Assembly: GCA_021325375.1 (NCBI GenBank)
Contig: JAJPHG010000021.1
Location: forward strand, 1 to 64,000
Length of the DNA stretch: 64,000 bases
Direction: 5' to 3'
DNA from: Alphaproteobacteria bacterium
Lineage (GTDB): Bacteria > Pseudomonadota > Alphaproteobacteria > Micropepsales > Micropepsaceae
Part shown: piece after piece, positions 49,590-59,052 of the stretch
How positions within the stretch are numbered: position 1 is the stretch's first letter
How the letters are laid out: every line of letters starts with the position of its first letter
Made by a program: the position numbers and the translations under genes
The notes under the pieces: model-generated
What the model saw: only the letters and a program-made list of their open reading frames with translations
The model's database searches: none
Told to the model about the DNA's origin: nothing

Positions 49590-49670
49590 GGAGTCTCCTT
49601 CGCCCGCAATATGGGCGGTCTTTGCGGCCTCTTAAAGACCCGAAACGGTTAATGAAGCAAGCTTAGATGA

Positions 49671-49872
49671 CCCTCCCCTTGAGGGAGGGTCGACAATTTG
49701 CTGAGCGCAGCGAAGCAAATTTCGGGGAGGGGAAATGTCGCAGGCGCCCGAACCCCTCCCCGAAAAATGCTTCGCATTTTCGACCCTCCCTCCCGGCTCC
49801 GCCTTCGGCTACGCCGCGGCAGAAGTTTCTCCTGGCACGCCGTAGCGAAAGCAGAGGCGGCAAGGGGAGGGT
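49671..49872. repeat. Composite palindromic repeat block upstream of tatA
   Basis: The arms CCCTCCCCTTGAGGGAGGGTCG and the later CGACCCTCCCTC...GGGGAGGGTT, with inner partners CGGGGAGGGG/CCCCTCCCCG and GAAAAATGCTTCGCATTTTC, form nested hairpins. It resembles the 18.9-kb block in design (outer C/G-rich arm, inner GAAxxATTTTC segment), but with different arms. It fills most of the 288-base gap between ppx and tatA. Confidence 0.72.
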
Positions 49873-49877
49873 TGGGA

Positions 49878-51347
49878 CTACCCGATCAAGATCTCGCCCT
49901 TGCGGTCCATGCTGGCGGCGAGCGCGCCCAGGCGTTTGGCGATGGGTTCGCCCGCGATCATCTCGCGGCGCTTGGGGACGTCCAGCACGAGCTTGCTGGG
50001 GGTCAGACGAAGCTTGGTGTGGCCGAGCTCGCCCACCGCCGAGGCCGAGACCGCGAAGGCGAGCCGGCAGGCCAGGCCGATGCGCAGCGCCAAGGCCTCG
50101 TCCGCCCTGTCGAGCAGGTCCTCGATCACCAGCTCGCGCGGCACCTCCTCGTCGCCGGAATAGCGGTGGAACACGGCGGTCGCGATCAGCGCGCGGGTGC
50201 GGTGATCGGCGCCGGCGAAGGGCGCGTGCAGGACCTGGTTGTAGGTGCCGATGGCGCGGTCGTCGGGATGCAGCCGCCAGCCGATATCCGAGAACAGGCT
50301 GGCCGCGACGCGCACGCGGCGCAGCTCCGCGCCTTCGTCGGCGAAGACCGGCGCGGTCCACTGGATCATCTCCTGCGCATGCCCGGGCGAACGGCTCATG
50401 CGCTGGTTGGCGCCCGCGGCGAAATCGACCAGCGGGTCCTTGTCGCGCTCGCCCGCGTCGAGGCGGGCGTGCAGCAGCCCCTCGCGCAGGCCATAGGCCG
50501 ACACCACGATGCGCTCGACCTTGGTCGCGAGCAGCAGGCGCTCCAGCACCACGGCGCCGAACGGCAGGAGCTCGGCGCGGCGCTTGGAGACGGACTTCAT
50601 CATGTCGAGCGACTTGCGCGACTGCAGCGACAGCAGGTCGCACAGCCGCAGCGCGCGCGAGCGCGGGATCTCGTAGTGCTGCAGGACGTGCAGCGGATAG
50701 GCGTGCTGCTCCATGTCGACGCGCGCCACGCTTCGCCAGATGCCGCCGACGGCGTAGAGCGAGCGCTTCTCGAGCGCGCGCAGGTTGGCGATGCCGGCAA
50801 GCCCTTCATCGACCAGGTCGCGCGCCTTGTTGGCGCTGCCCTTGGCGAGGTCCAGAAGGCGCAAAGGGCCGAAGGGCAGCGTGAAGGCGTCGCCCATCCT
50901 GCCGCCCTTGACTGTGACCATGTCGAGGCTGCCGCCGCCGAGATCGGCCGCGAGCCCGTCCGCGTCGGGGATGCCCGCGAGCACGCCCTCGGCGGCGAGC
51001 TTGGCCTCCTCCTCGCCCGCGAGGATGCGGATCGGCGAGCCCCAGGCGGCTTCGGCGCGGCGGATGAAGTCCTGGCCGTTGTCGGCGTCGCGCGCGGCCG
51101 CGGTCGCGACCGCCTCGCGGACCTGGACCTGCAGCCCGTCGGCCAGCACCTTGAACCGCGCCAGCACCTCGAGCGCCATCTCCATGCCTTGGGCGTGGAG
51201 GCGGCGGGTCGTGACCATATCGCGGCCGATGCTGCAGATGGCCTTCTCGTTGTGCACCGTCGAGGGCGCGCGCGTCAGGTCCTCATAGACCACCAGACGC
51301 ACGGAGTTCGACCCGATATCGACGACCGCGACCTTTCTCTGCGGCAT
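49878..51347 (-). CDS. ppx: Ppx/GppA exopolyphosphatase
   Basis: 489 residues. VAVVDIGSNSVRLVVYE is the phosphate-binding start, followed by GLAADLGGGSLDMVTV. Later comes the HD-like C-terminal region. It cleaves polyphosphate or pppGpp. Its ATG is one base after the ppk stop. Confidence 0.93.
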   Translation of the reverse strand: MPQRKVAVVDIGSNSVRLVVYEDLTRAPSTVHNEKAICSIGRDMVTTRRLHAQGMEMALEVLARFKVLADGLQVQVREAVATAAARDADNGQDFIRRAEAAWGSPIRILAGEEEAKLAAEGVLAGIPDADGLAADLGGGSLDMVTVKGGRMGDAFTLPFGPLRLLDLAKGSANKARDLVDEGLAGIANLRALEKRSLYAVGGIWRSVARVDMEQHAYPLHVLQHYEIPRSRALRLCDLLSLQSRKSLDMMKSVSKRRAELLPFGAVVLERLLLATKVERIVVSAYGLREGLLHARLDAGERDKDPLVDFAAGANQRMSRSPGHAQEMIQWTAPVFADEGAELRRVRVAASLFSDIGWRLHPDDRAIGTYNQVLHAPFAGADHRTRALIATAVFHRYSGDEEVPRELVIEDLLDRADEALALRIGLACRLAFAVSASAVGELGHTKLRLTPSKLVLDVPKRREMIAGEPIAKRLGALAASMDRKGEILIG

Positions 51348-51348
51348 G

Positions 51349-53601
51349 TCAGTCGCGCCGCGTGACGATTGCGACGGGGCGCGGCTGGTCGATCTTGAGC
51401 GCCCGGCCGCGGCCGGAAAGGGACGGATTGGTCATGAAATAGGTATGCGCCGAGAACGCGTTGGGCGAGGCCGATTCAGGATCGCGCTTGTACTCGCCTT
51501 GCGGGTTCATCGTCCAGCTCTGCGCCTGGTCCTTGAGCAGCGCCACCAGGATCTGGTCCTGCACCTGCTGGTGGACGGTCGGGTTCTCGATCGGCACAAG
51601 GGCTTCAACGCGCCGGTCGAGATTGCGTGGCATCCAGTCGGCGGAGGAAATGTAGACCTTGGACTTGGCCGACGGCAGGCCGTGGCCGTTGCCGAAGCAG
51701 ACGATGCGGCCGTGCTCCAGGAAGCGGCCGACGATGCTCTTGACGCGGATGTTGTCGGACAGTCCCGGCACGCCCGCGCGCAGGCAGCAGATGCCGCGCA
51801 CCACCAGGTCGATCTGCACGCCGGCCTGGCTCGCGCTGTAGAGCGCGTCGATCAGGCCCGGATCGACGAGCGAGTTGAGCTTGACCCAGATCGCGGCGGG
51901 CTTGCCGGAGCGGGCATGGATCATCTCCTGCTGGATGCCGTCGATGAGCTTGCCGCGCAGGCTCAAGGGAGAGATCGCGATCTTCTCGAGCGAGGCGGGC
52001 TCGGCATAGCCGGTGATGTAGTTGAAAAGCTGCGCCGCGTCGCGCCCGAGCGCGGGATCGGCGCTGAACAGCGACAGGTCGGTGTACACTTTCGCAGTGT
52101 TGGGATGATAGTTGCCGGTGCCGAAATGCACATAGGTGTGCAGCGCTCCGCTCTCGCGGCGCACGACCAGGCTCACCTTGGCGTGGGTCTTGAGCTCGAT
52201 GAAGCCGTAGACGACCTGCACGCCCGCGCGCTCGAGATCGCGCGCCCACTTGATGTTCGCCGCCTCGTCGAAGCGGGCTTTCAGCTCGACGAGCGCGGTC
52301 ACCGACTTGCCGGCGTCCGCCGCCTCGATCAAGGCACTGACGATCGGGCTGTCGTGGCTGGTGCGGTAGAGCGTCTGCTTGATCGCTACGACGTCGGGAT
52401 CGGCCGCGGCCTGGCGCAGGAACTGCACCACCACGTCGAAGCTCTCGAAGGGATGGTGGACGATGATGTCCTTGGCGCGGATCGCCGCGAAGCAGTCGCC
52501 GCCATGATCGCGGATGCGCTCGGGGAAACGCGCGTTGTAGGGCTTGAACTGCAGGTCGGGGCGCTCGTCCAGGATCAGCTTGCGCAGGTCGGAAAGCCCC
52601 ATCATGTGCTCGATGAGGACGACCTCCTCGGGCTCGAGCTTGAGGTGGTCGACGATGAACGCGCGCAGGTCGTCGGGCATCGACTTGCTGCATTTCATGT
52701 GGATGACGTCGCCGCGGCGGCGGCGCTTGAGCAGCGACTCGAAGAGGCGGACGAGGTCCTCGGCCTCCTCCTCCACTTCGACCTCGCTGTCGCGCAGGAT
52801 GCGGAACATGCCGCTGCCGGTGACGGTGTGGCCGGGGAAGAGCTTGTCGAGATAGAGGCCGATCGCGTCCTCGAGCGGCAGGAAGCGCGCGCGCTTCTCG
52901 GCCCCGGGCAGGCGCCAGAAGCGCTGCAGCTGCGGTGGCACGGGCAGCAGCGCCATCACATGCTTGCCGTCGCGCGCGCGCAGCAGCTTCAGCGCGATCG
53001 TGAAGCCGAGATTGGGGATGAACGGGAACGGATGCGCCGGATCGATGGCGAGCGGCGTGAGCACCGGAAAGATCTGCTCGCGGAACTGCTTGTCGAGCCA
53101 TTCGCGGTCGCCCTCGTTGAGCTCCTCCGGCTCGATGACGGCGATGCCCGCCTCGCGCATCTCCTCGTTGAGCGCGTCCCACACCGTCTGCTGGTCGGCG
53201 ATGAGCGCGCCCGCCGCCGCGTCGACGCGCACGATCTGCTCGGCCGGGGTCAGCCCGTCGTCGCTCTTGGTCAGCACGCCGGCATTGACCATGCCTTTGA
53301 GGCCGGCGACGCGCACCATGTAGAACTCGTCGAGGTTCGACGCCGAGATCGACAGGAAGCGCAGCCGCTCGAGCACCGGATGGCGCCGGTTCTGCGCCTC
53401 CTCGAGCACGCGGCGATTGAAGGCGAGCCAGGACTGCTCGCGATTGATGAAGCGCTCGGGCGACGCCGGATCGATCGCAGGCGGGCGGGCGTCCTCCAGC
53501 GTGCTGAAGATCTCCACCGGCGCGATATCCGCCGCCGGCGGCAGATCGCCGGGCCGGGCCGACTCATCCACGGCCGGAATCCTCTGTTTTGCTTTTGTCA
53601 T
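51349..53601 (-). CDS. ppk: Polyphosphate kinase 1
   Basis: 750 residues from ATG 53601 (an in-frame TTG at 53604 precedes it). The N-domain begins [21 protein letters not shown]. The head domain carries [36 protein letters not shown], with the His pair of the phosphotransfer centre in HAKVSLV and the later [11 protein letters not shown]. It makes polyphosphate from ATP, and ppx degrades it. Both are at the end of the hdaA-ppk-ppx block. Confidence 0.95.
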   Translation of the reverse strand: MTKAKQRIPAVDESARPGDLPPAADIAPVEIFSTLEDARPPAIDPASPERFINREQSWLAFNRRVLEEAQNRRHPVLERLRFLSISASNLDEFYMVRVAGLKGMVNAGVLTKSDDGLTPAEQIVRVDAAAGALIADQQTVWDALNEEMREAGIAVIEPEELNEGDREWLDKQFREQIFPVLTPLAIDPAHPFPFIPNLGFTIALKLLRARDGKHVMALLPVPPQLQRFWRLPGAEKRARFLPLEDAIGLYLDKLFPGHTVTGSGMFRILRDSEVEVEEEAEDLVRLFESLLKRRRRGDVIHMKCSKSMPDDLRAFIVDHLKLEPEEVVLIEHMMGLSDLRKLILDERPDLQFKPYNARFPERIRDHGGDCFAAIRAKDIIVHHPFESFDVVVQFLRQAAADPDVVAIKQTLYRTSHDSPIVSALIEAADAGKSVTALVELKARFDEAANIKWARDLERAGVQVVYGFIELKTHAKVSLVVRRESGALHTYVHFGTGNYHPNTAKVYTDLSLFSADPALGRDAAQLFNYITGYAEPASLEKIAISPLSLRGKLIDGIQQEMIHARSGKPAAIWVKLNSLVDPGLIDALYSASQAGVQIDLVVRGICCLRAGVPGLSDNIRVKSIVGRFLEHGRIVCFGNGHGLPSAKSKVYISSADWMPRNLDRRVEALVPIENPTVHQQVQDQILVALLKDQAQSWTMNPQGEYKRDPESASPNAFSAHTYFMTNPSLSGRGRALKIDQPRPVAIVTRRD

Positions 53602-53668
53602 CAACTACTTGCCGCGGTACCGCACCGCGAGGGTAGAACAATTCCATGAATCTGTCATGACGCGGCGG

Positions 53669-55237
53669 TCAGCTGGGCGGCAGGGCCAGCAGATAGGGCA
53701 GACCGCCGTTGATGCTGGGATTGGATCCCCAGACGTAGGTGGCGAATCCGGACGGCAGACCCGACTGGAGCTGTGTCGTGGTGAGGCCGACGGTCGTCGT
53801 GCAGCCGGAGCCCGCGCATTTTCCGATGCCGTGTTTGGGGGCCGCGCCCCCGGTCGTCACGTCCCAGAAATTGCCGGCCAGCAAAGCGTACTCAAAGGCG
53901 CCGCCGAAGCCACCGAACTGGTGCACATGTCCGCCGTTGACGGTGCCGGCCGCATAGCTCTGCTCGATGTTCGCCCATTCGATCTCATCGCCGATCAGGC
54001 CGGCGGCGAAACCTCCGTGGCCCGTCGAGACGTTGCCGAGGGCGTAAACGTTCGTGATCGTTACCTCCTCCGCAACGCCCAGCAAGCCGCCGCCCGCGTC
54101 ATTCTTGCCTACCGAGGTGCTGGACACGTTTCCGGTCGCATAGGAGGTCTGGACCGCTCCCACATCATAGTAGGCAACGAGCCCGCCGCCCCATTCCGTA
54201 TACGTGACATTGCCGGTCGCGAAGGAGTCGGTGACGTAGCCCTGCGCAAAGCCGGCAAGCCCGCCTGCCGCCGCCGCGGAGACGGTGCCGGCGGCCCGGC
54301 CGTTCGAGACGCCCGCGTAAGTCATGGCGCCAACAAGACCGCCACCGTAGCCGGCGGCCGTGACTGCGACGTTGGCGCTTGCGTCGTTCATAGTGCCCGC
54401 GAGTTGGCCCACAAGGCCTCCGGCGTCATATCCGGAGACCGTGCCGCTGGCCGCGACATGGACGATGAGGACTCCGTCACCAACGCCCAGCAGGGTGCCA
54501 ACATTTTCTCCGGAGATCGCCGCCGCCGTGATGGATGCGTTGGTGAGCGACAGGTCGCGCAGATTCGCTCCGCTCTGCACGACCGCGAATAGCCCGACAC
54601 TGACGTCGCCCGACGAGATCGTGAGATCGTCGATCGCGTGGCCCAGGCCCTCGAACTTGCCCGTGAAGATAGTCGGCACCGGCGCGTGCGCATAAGTCCC
54701 GTCGGGGCCCGCGTCGTATGACTGCGCCAGCGCGTAGGCTCTCGCCGGATGCCGCGCGACGGCGGCGGCGAGGCTGGAAAGGTCGGCGACGAGTGTGTAG
54801 GCGACCCCGTTGATCGTCAGATGGCTGTGCGTGCTCCAGAAATCCAGATGGCCGCTCGATGTGAACGTCAGATCGCCGCCGCTGCCGGTGACGAGCACGA
54901 CGCGCGCGCCCGTCCCCTCCGCGACCATCGCGGCGCTCACGGCGATGGAGCGGTCGGCAGTGAGCGTCAGCGTATGGTGCGTGGTCCACGACAAGGATGT
55001 CGTGACGTCGATGTCCATCGCGTCGCTGCCGCTCTCGACGTTCACGCTGCCATGCGCCAGCGCGCTCGCGAGGTCGCCGGTATTGAGGACCGCATCGGCC
55101 GCCGTCGCGGCGCATACGCCCGCGCCGCAGGTCACGTTGCTGGTGGGATCGCTCGAGATGACGAGCGCGGCATTCGCCGGGACGGCCGACGCGGCCATGG
55201 CGGCGCAACCTATGAGAATCCGCGAGAGCTTCCGCAT
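53669..55237 (-). CDS. Secreted protein with GLUG-type repeats
   Basis: 522 residues from ATG 55237, eight bases after AAGGA; upstream in-frame starts are less suited. A signal peptide (RILIGCAAMAASAVPANA) is followed by a beta-rich N-terminal part. At about 195-470 lie many GLUG-like turns: GGLVGQLAG, GGGLVGAMTYAG, GGLAGFAQGYV, GGGLLGVAEEV, AGLIGDEIE. These repeats are known from bacterial surface or secreted proteins, often near adhesins. It sits between hdaA and ppk, normally neighbours, so it is an added gene. Confidence 0.8.
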   Translation of the reverse strand: MRKLSRILIGCAAMAASAVPANAALVISSDPTSNVTCGAGVCAATAADAVLNTGDLASALAHGSVNVESGSDAMDIDVTTSLSWTTHHTLTLTADRSIAVSAAMVAEGTGARVVLVTGSGGDLTFTSSGHLDFWSTHSHLTINGVAYTLVADLSSLAAAVARHPARAYALAQSYDAGPDGTYAHAPVPTIFTGKFEGLGHAIDDLTISSGDVSVGLFAVVQSGANLRDLSLTNASITAAAISGENVGTLLGVGDGVLIVHVAASGTVSGYDAGGLVGQLAGTMNDASANVAVTAAGYGGGLVGAMTYAGVSNGRAAGTVSAAAAGGLAGFAQGYVTDSFATGNVTYTEWGGGLVAYYDVGAVQTSYATGNVSSTSVGKNDAGGGLLGVAEEVTITNVYALGNVSTGHGGFAAGLIGDEIEWANIEQSYAAGTVNGGHVHQFGGFGGAFEYALLAGNFWDVTTGGAAPKHGIGKCAGSGCTTTVGLTTTQLQSGLPSGFATYVWGSNPSINGGLPYLLALPPS

Positions 55238-55348
55238 TTGGCGCATCCTTGGCTCGAGGCGGCACAGTCGATACCTGCGCCTTTCGAAGATCAAGGACTC
55301 TCGCGCTTCGGTTGCCGCCAAAAAGGAGCGGCCGATCGAGGACGAGCC

Positions 55349-55987
55349 CTAAGACGATCGATCTTCGCCGCCCAGAATCTCGCGGATCAGCGCGGGCGTG
55401 ATGGCGCGCTTGCGCGACAGCGCGGCCTCGTCGGCGCGCGCGACGAAATCGCGGATCGCGCCGGGCGAGCGCTCGAGCGCGTGGATCATCTGCGCGATCA
55501 CGGCGTCGGGCACCTGGAGCTGGCGATCGGCGAAGAGCTTGCGCGCCAGCGCGCCGAGCAGCGCGTCGTCGGACGTCCACAGCGCGAAGGACAGCATCGC
55601 GCCAAAGCGTGACGCGAGATCGGGCAGCGCCACGGGCCACTCGCCCGGCGGCGTGCGGCCCGTGAGCAGCAACGGCCTGCCGCTCTCGATCAGCGCGAAG
55701 ATCGCAGCCCCGCTTGTCGCCGCGTCGACGTTCTCGATCACGAGAGGCGCCGCAACCTCGCCGTCGAGTTTGGAGGCTTCGACGATCCGCGCATCGGCGC
55801 GTTTGGCCCAGATCGCGGCGAGGTGCGACTTGCCGGATCCGGCCGGTCCATGCAGCGCGGCCACGGGCGCGGGCCAATCGGGCCACGCGTCGATGAAGGC
55901 GACGGCCTCGCGATTGCCCTCGCCCACGATGAAATCCTCGCGCCCGAGCGCGGGACGGTTCCCCAATGGCAGGACGAGCTGCGCCAC
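55349..55987 (-). CDS. hdaA: Regulatory inactivator of DnaA, HdaA
   Basis: 212 residues from GTG 55987. The start AQLVLPL is a beta-clamp-binding motif, then comes a P-loop-like GPAGSGKSHLAAIWA and a DnaA-type AAA domain without the DNA-binding domain. By family it promotes ATP hydrolysis on DnaA after initiation. It starts one base after the phosphatidyltransferase gene. Confidence 0.9.
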   Translation of the reverse strand: MAQLVLPLGNRPALGREDFIVGEGNREAVAFIDAWPDWPAPVAALHGPAGSGKSHLAAIWAKRADARIVEASKLDGEVAAPLVIENVDAATSGAAIFALIESGRPLLLTGRTPPGEWPVALPDLASRFGAMLSFALWTSDDALLGALARKLFADRQLQVPDAVIAQMIHALERSPGAIRDFVARADEAALSRKRAITPALIREILGGEDRSS

Positions 55988-55988
55988 G

Positions 55989-56549
55989 TCAGGCCGTGCG
56001 GCGTCCGAGCATCACCGCGCGGAACCAGAGCTGCCCGTAAGCCAGCCACGACGCGACGGTCACGGCGCCGGTGGCGATCGCGCCGGCCAGGATCACGCTC
56101 GGCTGGTCGATGTCGAGCGCGCGCAGCAAAAGCGCGACGCCCACGAAGCAGACCTGCACCACCGTGCTGATCTTGCCGATCTGCAGCGGCTCGATGCGCA
56201 CGGGGATGGCGAACAGCCACGTCGCGCCCACGCCGAGCACGATCGCCACGTCGCGCAGGATGACCACCGCGGTCAGCCACAGCGGCACCGCGCCCATCAT
56301 CGTCAAGGTCACGAAGCTCGCGAGCATCAGGAGCTTGTCGGCCGCGGGATCGAGATAGACGCCGAAGCGCGACGCGGAACCGAGCTTGCGCGCGAGATAG
56401 CCGTCCAATGCATCGCTTAAGCCTGCGAACGCGAACACGACGAGCGCGGCCCAATCCTGCCCATGCAGGATGAAGAGCGCGGTGAACGGCGCCGCGCAGA
56501 GCCTGAGCGCGGTAAGGCAATTGGGCACCTGCTTGATCAGCGGGCTCAC
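55989..56549 (-). CDS. CDP-alcohol phosphatidyltransferase
   Basis: 186 residues from GTG 56549, overlapping the stop of the DUF2066 gene (GTGA). The catalytic motif DALDGYLARKLGSASRFGVYLDPAADK (D-G-x2-A-R-x8-G-x3-D-x3-D) is complete. Four or five spans. It is PgsA-like and probably makes phosphatidylglycerol-phosphate or a related lipid. The exact acceptor is not readable. Confidence 0.88.
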   Translation of the reverse strand: MSPLIKQVPNCLTALRLCAAPFTALFILHGQDWAALVVFAFAGLSDALDGYLARKLGSASRFGVYLDPAADKLLMLASFVTLTMMGAVPLWLTAVVILRDVAIVLGVGATWLFAIPVRIEPLQIGKISTVVQVCFVGVALLLRALDIDQPSVILAGAIATGAVTVASWLAYGQLWFRAVMLGRRTA

Positions 56550-57574
56550 GGTGTCCCCGCGCCGGACAGCGACCATTCGCCGCCGTTCCTGACCAGGGTC
56601 AGGCCCTGCTGCGCCATCGCGTCCTTGAGCTGATCGGGCGAGCCCAGATAGGCGATGGTGATGCGCGCCTCGCCGATGTCCATCGCCTGGACGCTGACGC
56701 CCGCGACGTTGGGCACGGCCTGCATCTGCGCCTGCAGGCTCGCCCATTGCGCGAGCGAGGCGATGCGCACGTCGGCGGTGAGGCGTCCCTGCGAGGTGAA
56801 ATCGGCGGCCGTGTGGTTCTTCCACATGTCCTCGATGGCTTTCACCGTCGCGTCGGCGGCGCTGGAATAGGTCGCCGCCGCTCCCCCGGGAAGCATCGGC
56901 ACGTCGAAACTCGTCTTGAACGGAAGCTCGCCCTGGCCCACGCGCTTCAGCGTGATCGTCATCGTCTTGCCGTTCGGCGAGGCCTGGACGAGCACGGCCT
57001 CGCCGGCGCGGATGCGCGCGGCGAAGGGCTCGACGTCGATCCAGTTCACCGAATCGAACGGCACGTCGAAACTGTCCGCGCCCGGAAGCGAGAACGGCAC
57101 CGCGCTCGTCGCGTAGCGCGTGCCGGAGAACGCCGCCGTCCACATCGAGCTGTGCGAATAGTTCGGCGCGAAGGGCACGAGCAGGATGCGCTTGGGCTGG
57201 GTCTGCGCGAAGTTGACGCCGACGCCCGCGAGCACCTTGCTCACGCCTTCGGGGCTGAACGTATAGGAGACGTCGGCGACGTAGCGCGTGGTCGAGCGCT
57301 TCTCGTTCTTCGCCGTGAAGGTGCGGATGATGCGCTGGAGCGCTGCGTCGTCGAGCCTGGGCTCCTTGGCCCAGTCCTGCTGCTTGGCCAGGCGCCGGTA
57401 GAGCACCGACCACGCCTTGGGCCGGCCCTGCGCCACCGCCGTGAGCTGGGCGGCGGACGCCGATTGCGCGCTCGCGTCGACATGGATGCCGCCGACCGTC
57501 AGGACATCGTCCGCGGAAGCCGGAAATGCGGCGCACGCCAAGGCGAACGCCAGGAAAAACATGACCCTTCGCAT
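56546..57574 (-). CDS. DUF2066-family periplasmic protein
   Basis: 342 residues from ATG 57574; a Met at 57562 is a possible alternative. It has a signal peptide (FFLAFALACAAFPASA). The body fits DUF2066 (AWSVLYRRLAKQQDW; KRILLVPFAPNY; FDVPMLPGGAAATY). Its function is unknown. It is linked with pgsA-like and hdaA by overlaps. Confidence 0.82.
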   Translation of the reverse strand: MRRVMFFLAFALACAAFPASADDVLTVGGIHVDASAQSASAAQLTAVAQGRPKAWSVLYRRLAKQQDWAKEPRLDDAALQRIIRTFTAKNEKRSTTRYVADVSYTFSPEGVSKVLAGVGVNFAQTQPKRILLVPFAPNYSHSSMWTAAFSGTRYATSAVPFSLPGADSFDVPFDSVNWIDVEPFAARIRAGEAVLVQASPNGKTMTITLKRVGQGELPFKTSFDVPMLPGGAAATYSSAADATVKAIEDMWKNHTAADFTSQGRLTADVRIASLAQWASLQAQMQAVPNVAGVSVQAMDIGEARITIAYLGSPDQLKDAMAQQGLTLVRNGGEWSLSGAGTP

Positions 57575-57652
57575 CCCGCGACTATAAGGCGCGAGTCCGC
57601 GAAGACAAAGCGACACACACTCCCACCCCCAGATACTTACGGGGAGGATAAA

Positions 57653-58867
57653 TCAGGCCCGGATCAGCCCCTTCATCGGCGCCACGTTGCCGCTTTCCGG
57701 GAAAACCGTCGTGTTGAGCGCGGTCTGGCTGACGCCCATATGGTCGGCCAAGACGCCCTTGAACAGTGCGCGCAGGTCGGTCCGCGCCGGTTGGTCGCGG
57801 CCGTCCTTGAGGGCCGAGGGCTTCAGCCCCACCCATTCCGCCTGGACCTTGCCGCCCGCGACCGCGCCGCCGAGCAGGAACGCCGCCGCCCCCGTGCCGT
57901 GGTCGGTGCCGCCGCTGCCGTTGGGGCGGACAGTGCGGCCGAACTCGGTCGCCATCACGATCGCGGTGTTCTTCCAGGCCGGACCCAGCGCCGTCTTGAG
58001 CGTCTCCAGCCCCTGGTCGAGCGATTGCAGCCGCCGCGCGAGCTGGCCGTCGCCCGCGCCTTCCGCGACGTGCGTGTCCCAGCCGCTGGCATCCAGCACC
58101 GCGACGCGCGGCCCGCCGGCATGGGCCAAGAGCTTGCCCGCGCCCTCGAACAGCGGCGTCAGATTGCCGTAGGACGCCTTGAACTTGCCGCTCTTGGCAT
58201 TGGGGTCGTCGTTCATGCTCGCGGCCTGCGCCTGCATGTTGAGCGCGCCGTCGAGCGAGGAGGAAAGCTCGGGATCGCCCGCATAGAGAGCGCGCACCTT
58301 GGTCAGGAACGCGTTGTCGGGCTCGGGCATCACCGCGGGCATCCAGCTTGTCGCCCGTGCCGAGCCGGAAAGAAGCAGCGGCGGCGTCTGCTCGATCGCC
58401 ACCGCCGACGTCCCGTTGGCAAGCCCCATCGGCGCGAGCGCGCGGTTCAGCCAGCCGTCGTTCAGCGCATGCGGGGAGTTGCCGCCGGTCTCCAGGCAGT
58501 TCTGTCCCTCGAAATGCGAGCGGTCGCGATAGGGCGAGCAGATGTTGTGGAACAGCACCGCCTCCTTCGCGTCGTACATCGCCTTCAGGTTGGTGAAGGA
58601 CGGGTTGAGCCCGAAGAAGCCGTCGAGGTCGTGGACGTTCGCAGCCGAGCCGTTCTTGTCGAGCGCGAGCTGGGCGCGGACGCTGGCATAGTCCGGATCG
58701 CCATGCGGCGGCACCGCCGCGAGCCCGTCCAGCGCGCCGCGGATGACGACGACGACGAGCCTGCGCTCGGTCGGCACGCTGGCGAAGGAGAACCGGAACG
58801 GCGCATCCCACACCGACAAGGCGGCTGCGGATGCCATCGTCTTCAGGATCGTGCGGCGTGTGGTCAT
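57653..58867 (-). CDS. DUF1501-family protein with twin-arginine-like start
   Basis: 404 residues from ATG 58867, eight bases after AAGGACG. The N-terminus TTRRTILKTMASAAALS looks like a twin-arginine signal. RLVVVVIRGALDGLAAVPPHGD, RDRSHFEGQ and VMATEFGRTVRPNGSGGTDHGTG are characteristic of DUF1501, related to the sulfatase/phosphatase fold. The Asp and His residues could bind metal. It is downstream of the DUF1800 gene. tatABC is elsewhere in the window. Confidence 0.88.
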   Translation of the reverse strand: MTTRRTILKTMASAAALSVWDAPFRFSFASVPTERRLVVVVIRGALDGLAAVPPHGDPDYASVRAQLALDKNGSAANVHDLDGFFGLNPSFTNLKAMYDAKEAVLFHNICSPYRDRSHFEGQNCLETGGNSPHALNDGWLNRALAPMGLANGTSAVAIEQTPPLLLSGSARATSWMPAVMPEPDNAFLTKVRALYAGDPELSSSLDGALNMQAQAASMNDDPNAKSGKFKASYGNLTPLFEGAGKLLAHAGGPRVAVLDASGWDTHVAEGAGDGQLARRLQSLDQGLETLKTALGPAWKNTAIVMATEFGRTVRPNGSGGTDHGTGAAAFLLGGAVAGGKVQAEWVGLKPSALKDGRDQPARTDLRALFKGVLADHMGVSQTALNTTVFPESGNVAPMKGLIRA

Positions 58868-58900
58868 GGTACGCGTCCTTGCAAAAACACAAACACAACT

Positions 58901-59034
58901 GTCATCCCCGGCGAGCATCGACGCGGCAGCGTCGATGTGAGGTCAAGGGGACCCAGGTGGATAGACCGGTCTCAATCTCTCCACCTGGGTCCCCTTCCCC
59001 TCGCGCCGCGTTGCGGCGCTCGGCCGGGGATGAC
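58901..59034. repeat. Composite nested palindrome between the DUF1800 and DUF1501 genes
   Basis: Outer arms GTCATCCCCGGC (58901-58912) and GCCGGGGATGAC (59023-59034). Inside are CATCGACG/CGTCGATG, the long pair AAGGGGACCCAGGTGGA/TCCACCTGGGTCCCCTT, and CGCCGC/GCGGCG. It is a mosaic of at least four hairpins. The region between the DUF1800 stop (59053) and the DUF1501 start (58867) consists mostly of it. Confidence 0.75.
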
Positions 59035-59052
59035 AGTTAAGTTGATTGGTAA

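Noticed and set aside
55989..57536. 515-codon reading including the CDP-alcohol phosphatidyltransferase
   Set aside because: The first part overlaps the DUF2066 gene in another frame; the true start is GTG 56549.
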